From the NCBI GenBank assembly GCA_041753575.1, contig JBGSUA010000099.1:9041-73040 (forward strand): DNA of 64,000 bases, read 5' to 3'. Below the pieces are notes generated by a model that saw nothing but the letters and a program-made list of their open reading frames with translations, searched no databases and was not told where the DNA came from. Made by a program: the position numbers and the translations under genes. The stretch is from CG2-30-51-40 sp041753575. Lineage in GTDB: Bacteria > Desulfobacterota > DSM-4660 > Desulfatiglandales > Desulfatiglandaceae. Each line of letters starts with the position of its first letter. Within the stretch, counting starts at the first letter, position 1. This document shows, piece after piece, positions 59,694-64,000 of the stretch.

Positions 59694-62600
59694 TCAATGT
59701 ATTAGAAGACTCCCCTGCCTAATTTCAAGGGTGCCCTGATCCACGGCCAGAGCCCCTCTCAATTCTGATACCTGCGAAATACCCAGGCCATCCCAGCCGC
59801 AACGGAGGGAGGCTTTCTTGTCCTGATCCATGATGACCGGGCCGTCAAAACGTTTGGCCGACATCAGCAGTAACCCTCCATCTGCCAGGTGGTCGAGGCC
59901 CATCTGAGGTATTGTGAAACAGGGAGTTTCACCTCCGCATATCCCTTCAGGATCAAGATAAATCAAACCCGGATTGTTGAGGGGAATGTTGACTGCGCCC
60001 TCCTCAGTGACCATGACTCCGCCTTTCGGTGACGGTGTGAGGGTTACGGACACTTCATCTCCGTTCCAGAGCATGCTTGAATTGTACCGCGCGCCGGGCT
60101 CCAGCCCGAAGATCTGCTGCTGGGTAAGGCCGCTTGCTTTATAGGTGAATATGATGGACCCGGCCGGCGGCGAACCATCTTCAGAAGATGAGAAGAGCAC
60201 AAGACGGTTTAGCTCAGGCTCGGCTATATGTACGCCTTCCACCCCCGTGCCGCTTACAAGGCTTACATCAGGCATTGCGGCTGTGGAGGCAAGCGAGGGA
60301 TGAAGCAAGGTCAGGAATCGGTGATCGAGGTCTTCATCCGAGGGCTCCAGTTCCAGCCGCCACTCCCCGTAAGGAGTATCCTCAAAGGAGTTTGTCGGTC
60401 TTGGCTGTGGTTCACCTGGTTCCCAGTGCCAGTCATAGTTCCCGTCAAATACCCAGAATGCCTTTTCCCCCCTTCCGCCGACCTTGCGTATGTTCCTGGC
60501 GGAGGGAAGAAGGAATCTGAAGAAGACTTTTCCATCGCCAGCTATGGCTTCGGCCTCTCCTGCGCCCGGATAGAGAGTCTCGCCCTTCGAGACTTCTGTT
60601 CCTTCCCCTCCCACCAAAGGTTCCTCCAGGGTGTGAAAAAGCAGCTTGGTGTTTTCTCCGCTGAATCCTGTCCCGGTCACCCCAATGCGGTCGAAGAGGA
60701 TTACAAATTCCTTCCCTTGGGCGGAAACCGGCCTCAGATATACCATTTCGCGGAGAAAGCGGCTCACCTTGGGAACATTCCCTGCAAGCCCGGTATCCAT
60801 AGCCTGATAATACACGGGTGAGTTATAGGCCCTTGTCGCATCTCCCTTTATATAGACCGAGTGGACCCTGTCCTGATACCCGAGGATGTCTCCCGTCTCA
60901 TAGTGTATGCCGTGCTGATCGTGTTCCGAAACACCCTGGGGGGAGCGGCTCGCCGGATAGAAACTCCGCTGCCCGCCGTCATTACTTGAGGCGTCGGGTC
61001 TGGCGTGTGAGAAATCCTCCTGCGGATTGTGAACTAGAAGCGTGTTATGGGCAATGGTCCTTACATAATAGTTAATATCGTGGCTCGACAGCCCGTCTTC
61101 GCTGTAAACGCCGCTGTCCACAAGGAGATCGCCGTACTTGAAAAGGGTGAAACTGTTCTGTTCATAGTGCTGGTGGTAGGTGAAATGGTCCCCGCACTGG
61201 AAGGTAAGATAAGTGGCTGACCGGTCAGTATCTGAGGCCCCGTCGGGCCATCCGGACCTCATGAGAAGTGTTCCCGTGTCGGGAGAAAAATGTGTCAGTC
61301 TCGAAGGCGTATTCGCTTGCTGATCCGGGTTGGACCACAGGAATTCTTCATGGAACAGGAAGGAAGATGAATTGTCGGCCGGAGGTGTCCCCAGGTATGC
61401 CTGAAGTTCCCGGGCCGCGGGGTCGGAAGCGAATCTTTCTATGAGTATCAAAGCCATGATGCGGCCATAGTTAGCCATGGTCCCCCGGTTGCGCTCCCCG
61501 TCTCCGATTGAAGTGTATGGATGGTAGATTTGTCCCCACTGATCCGTGGTTCCGGGCAGGTGCTGAAGAAGCAGAAAGCCCACACGGTCTCTAAACCACT
61601 GGGTGCTCTGAAACAGATCCTCGCCTGTCGCAGTGCGCCATGCCTCCAGTGCCTTTACCCTGGGCCAGTTGGCGATCCAGTCATAGACCGTACCCTCGGG
61701 CCAGGAACCACCCTCCTTGATCCTGTCGAGAAGGGCTATGTCGTTATCCCCGATCCTTCTGTGCCGGTATTCGTCAATCCACTCCTTGGCCCGCGGGTTT
61801 TCACCGTAGGTAGCCAAACCTATAAGCCCGTAGTCATATCCATATCGAGGCCAGTAGTTGCCCCATCCCGGGATGTCTTCCCCCTTTGGAACCTTATCCC
61901 CCCATGCATTGAAATAGGATATGAAGGCATCCTTTTCCTCCGCGCTCAACCCGTCAAAGCACCAATCGTAGATCAGGGCTATGTTCCCTGCCTTCATGGA
62001 CCACTCCCCCGGGTCCGCCATCAGCACGAACGCCTGGTCAATTGCCGCTCGGCGGTATCCAACGATGCCTGTGACCTGATGGACAAGGGCCCTGGCAATC
62101 ATGTCTGAGTCTGGGAGGTCCGCCTCTGCCAGGAGCTGAGTCCAGCGGAAGTTCTCCGATACTGCCCGTGCATGCAAGAGGGTGAGCCTTTCCGGTGTGA
62201 GAAAGATTCTTGGATGAGAAGAGGGTATCTTCAAAATCCTCAGGTGGACATTGTCAGCAGCCCTTTCCCCTGACTTATTTGTCACTGTGAGCTCAACGTC
62301 CCATTCGCCGGGCACATCCGGAAGAAATCCGACTGTCTTTGCCCTATCCGGCAGATCGCCTCCCATGGACGATCCGTAGGCCGCCTTCAGGATTCGCCAA
62401 CAATAGGTCAGTCCTTCGTCATCGCCTCCCGGCCGGTCTCTGCTCCCTGAGCCGTCCAGGGTGATGGGACTCCCGTTCCAGATCAGATTCTCCCTGTCAG
62501 GACCGGCATCGGCATAGGGCACATCCGGGTTATAGACTACAGTGAGGATCGGACGTAATGAGCCCTCCCCCTGGGCTGAAACGAAATCCCTGTTGTCTTT

Positions 62601-63296
62601 ATGGTCGTCTTCATATCCGGTAGCGTCCCTAAGGGTCATACCAAAATTGGGCGCATCCTTTCGGACCCATTGTCTGACCAACTCCGTTGCGTCCCATTGA
62701 TACCAGCCAGGGTCTCCCGCCTCAGAGTAAGATGAGCAGCCGGCCTGATAATCGCCTTCTGAGGCCATACCTCTTGAAACCCATGGGATGTCTGAACCTT
62801 CTCCCGGAAAAAACCGGAAGGCCCAGTCCCCTGTCGCCCCATGCTTCAGGGGAGAGTCAATTGGGGAGGCTATCTGATTGCCCTCGTCCCAGTCCTTGAG
62901 GACCTTGTGGAGATTGATCCGCCTTGTGAAGACGCGGGCTCCGCTCCAAGCGGACACGGTCGTGTTATAGAGGGAAAGGGTGGCCGAGATGACAGAGCTG
63001 TTTTCCGGGATCATGCTCAGATCGAATCCTATCAATGGATTGTCACCGCCATCCCTTGAAAGCATAAGAAACCCATTCTGCCCGTAATTGACCGTGTACT
63101 GTGGCGGCTCGTCCCAATCAGATGAGCTTACCCAGGTGTCCCGTACCCCTGAGTACCCGTAAAGTCCCTGTTGAAGGACCTGGGTCCTCTCCCTTGCCAG
63201 GACGTCGCCTGACACAGTCAACGCAAGGATAATCAAAACGCGCATCAGCAGTTTGGCATCTGTCGTGGAAATCCAGCTATCCTTAATCTGATTCAT
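59694..63296 (-). CDS. Secreted DNRLRE-PKD-heparinase II/III-like polysaccharide lyase
   Basis: 1200 residues. A signal segment (LMRVLIILALTVSGDVLA, with Met18 at 63245 as alternative start); a DNRLRE domain (about 45-255, DTWVSSSDWDEPPQYTVNYG, LIGFDLSMIPENSSVISATL and DWDEGN); a PKD-like domain (about 262-358, ADAGPDRENLIWNGSPITLD); the alpha/alpha-toroid of heparinase II/III family lyases (about 365-640); then the beta-sandwich region with TYHQHYEQNSFTLFKYGDLL and VRTIAHNTLLVHNP holding the probable catalytic His/Tyr/Asn. Substrate class is acidic polysaccharide (heparin, alginate or similar), not determinable by eye. Reverse orientation between two paralogous surface proteins. Confidence 0.85.
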   Translation of the reverse strand: MNQIKDSWISTTDAKLLMRVLIILALTVSGDVLARERTQVLQQGLYGYSGVRDTWVSSSDWDEPPQYTVNYGQNGFLMLSRDGGDNPLIGFDLSMIPENSSVISATLSLYNTTVSAWSGARVFTRRINLHKVLKDWDEGNQIASPIDSPLKHGATGDWAFRFFPGEGSDIPWVSRGMASEGDYQAGCSSYSEAGDPGWYQWDATELVRQWVRKDAPNFGMTLRDATGYEDDHKDNRDFVSAQGEGSLRPILTVVYNPDVPYADAGPDRENLIWNGSPITLDGSGSRDRPGGDDEGLTYCWRILKAAYGSSMGGDLPDRAKTVGFLPDVPGEWDVELTVTNKSGERAADNVHLRILKIPSSHPRIFLTPERLTLLHARAVSENFRWTQLLAEADLPDSDMIARALVHQVTGIVGYRRAAIDQAFVLMADPGEWSMKAGNIALIYDWCFDGLSAEEKDAFISYFNAWGDKVPKGEDIPGWGNYWPRYGYDYGLIGLATYGENPRAKEWIDEYRHRRIGDNDIALLDRIKEGGSWPEGTVYDWIANWPRVKALEAWRTATGEDLFQSTQWFRDRVGFLLLQHLPGTTDQWGQIYHPYTSIGDGERNRGTMANYGRIMALILIERFASDPAARELQAYLGTPPADNSSSFLFHEEFLWSNPDQQANTPSRLTHFSPDTGTLLMRSGWPDGASDTDRSATYLTFQCGDHFTYHQHYEQNSFTLFKYGDLLVDSGVYSEDGLSSHDINYYVRTIAHNTLLVHNPQEDFSHARPDASSNDGGQRSFYPASRSPQGVSEHDQHGIHYETGDILGYQDRVHSVYIKGDATRAYNSPVYYQAMDTGLAGNVPKVSRFLREMVYLRPVSAQGKEFVILFDRIGVTGTGFSGENTKLLFHTLEEPLVGGEGTEVSKGETLYPGAGEAEAIAGDGKVFFRFLLPSARNIRKVGGRGEKAFWVFDGNYDWHWEPGEPQPRPTNSFEDTPYGEWRLELEPSDEDLDHRFLTLLHPSLASTAAMPDVSLVSGTGVEGVHIAEPELNRLVLFSSSEDGSPPAGSIIFTYKASGLTQQQIFGLEPGARYNSSMLWNGDEVSVTLTPSPKGGVMVTEEGAVNIPLNNPGLIYLDPEGICGGETPCFTIPQMGLDHLADGGLLLMSAKRFDGPVIMDQDKKASLRCGWDGLGISQVSELRGALAVDQGTLEIRQGSLLIH

Positions 63297-63486
63297 TGCC
63301 CGTTGCCGCCTCGTGGAGCTGATTGCAAAGACACCGGCCCACCCCTCAGACCACCCAAGTGATTTATAAGATATCAGAGCGATTTGGGATTGTAACCATC
63401 AATCTATAACTGATAGAGTGTAATTGAGATCCTGCCGGAACTTGTTTGGCTGAATCTAAAACTTATACCGACTGGAGGAAAAGAGG

Positions 63487-64000
63487 ATGAAAAAGGCAGC
63501 ATTGGTTTGTCTGGTAATGGTCAGTATCTTTGGTTTCCTGGCTTATGCCGCGTCTTCAGGCCCGGTGGGGGTGTCCCCGGGGACCGTAACAGGAGAGACG
63601 GTGGTCGGGAGCGCATTTCCCACCTTCAGTTGGTCGGCTGTGGAAGGGGCTGTGGGATACAGGTTGGAGATATTCAAGACCGCTGATGTTGTCTTAGGAC
63701 AGGATGAGAAGGCGCAGACAGGAGAATTTGTAATGAGGGTGGACATCCCCGCACCGGCCTTGTCCTGGAGCCCATCTGGAATGGAAGCCCTGAAAACAGG
63801 GGAGAGCTATGTCTGGTACATAAAGGCGTTTGACTCAAACGGGGAAGGACAGTGGTCTGAAGGAAACCTTTTCAGGATAGACGGCTCCGTGGCCTTATCC
63901 GGCATGGAGGAAGCGGTAAAGGAGAAGGTCAGGGAGTATGTCAAGACCGACACGGAGATAAGGGATGCAATAAGGCAGATCAAGGAAGAAGCGAGCGCAC
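63487..64000 (+). CDS. Paralog of the repeat protein (continues past window)
   Basis: 171 residues visible from the ATG at 63487 (ACTGGAGGAAAAGAGG upstream), open to the window end. Signal peptide LVCLVMVSIFGFLAYA, then an Ig/fibronectin-like domain nearly identical in pattern to the protein at 57854: AFPTFSWSAVEGAVGYRLEI, SPSGMEALKTGESYVWYIKA and MEEAVKEKVREYVKTDTEIR. Beyond that the frame leaves the window, where repeats and an S74 domain may follow. A duplication of this gene flanks the lyase gene. Confidence 0.85.
   Translation, partial: MKKAALVCLVMVSIFGFLAYAASSGPVGVSPGTVTGETVVGSAFPTFSWSAVEGAVGYRLEIFKTADVVLGQDEKAQTGEFVMRVDIPAPALSWSPSGMEALKTGESYVWYIKAFDSNGEGQWSEGNLFRIDGSVALSGMEEAVKEKVREYVKTDTEIRDAIRQIKEEASA

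Noticed and set aside
1..64000. CRISPR array, prophage, rRNA or other complete mobile element
   Set aside because: No regularly spaced direct repeats, phage structural genes, rRNA or transposase genes were found; the S74 domain occurs without phage context.

Overview
The window looks like chromosomal DNA of an anaerobic Deltaproteobacterium (Desulfobacterota). This rests on gene families, not on a marker gene: no rRNA or tRNA was seen. Pointers are an aldehyde:ferredoxin-oxidoreductase-like tungsten/molybdenum enzyme, an octaheme cytochrome c, a branched-chain-type transporter operon with two acyl-CoA ligases and a thiolase, a NikKMLQO-type nickel importer, and three copies of a ~200-bp intergenic element with TGATG(G/A)ACTC ends of a kind common in these genomes.

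Layout. 1-620: higBA toxin-antitoxin locus on the minus strand, with the toxin decayed and the promoter and operator intact. 760-4.9 kb: repeat copy 1, arabinose-5-phosphate isomerase (kdsD) overlapping a DapA-fold protein that lacks the catalytic lysine, a membrane protein, oligoribonuclease. 5.2-8.9 kb: pseudopilin, HD-GYP sensor, small exported protein, HAMP protein. 9.4-10.8 kb: hypothetical protein, repeat copy 2, nitroreductase. 10.9-15.1 kb (minus): nickel uptake operon nikK-(porin remnant)-nikMLQO behind a sigma70-like promoter and a leader with a terminator hairpin. 15.2-28.0 kb (minus): TetR, LivG, acyl-CoA ligase, LivHMK, lipoprotein, LivF, a second ligase, thiolase and its DUF35 partner, then a glycosyltransferase-methyltransferase fusion. 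This reads as an uptake and CoA-activation pathway for an organic acid whose identity cannot be read from the sequence. 28.2-31.1 kb: LOG-family protein and AOR-like enzyme. 31.2-32.7 kb (minus): octaheme cytochrome. 32.8-38.2 kb: hybrid histidine kinase, small Cys-rich protein, HlyD adaptor and two ABC ATPases in one operon.

38.2-55.4 kb: a surface-glycan island of eight glycosyltransferases, UDP-glucuronate decarboxylase, a flippase-like ABC exporter, two polytopic membrane proteins and a UDP-galactopyranose-mutase-like flavoprotein. It appears richer in AT and changes strand four times. It lies exactly between the two ABC ATPases and the two ABC-2 permeases (55.4-57.7 kb) that should complete the same YbhGFSR-type exporter, so the island appears to have split that operon.

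57.8-64.0 kb: two paralogous secreted proteins flank a 1200-residue DNRLRE/heparinase-like polysaccharide lyase. The complete paralog has about 11 repeats of 17 residues and a C-terminal S74-type intramolecular chaperone; the second runs off the window. With the glycan island this makes the right half of the window a cell-surface polysaccharide and appendage region.
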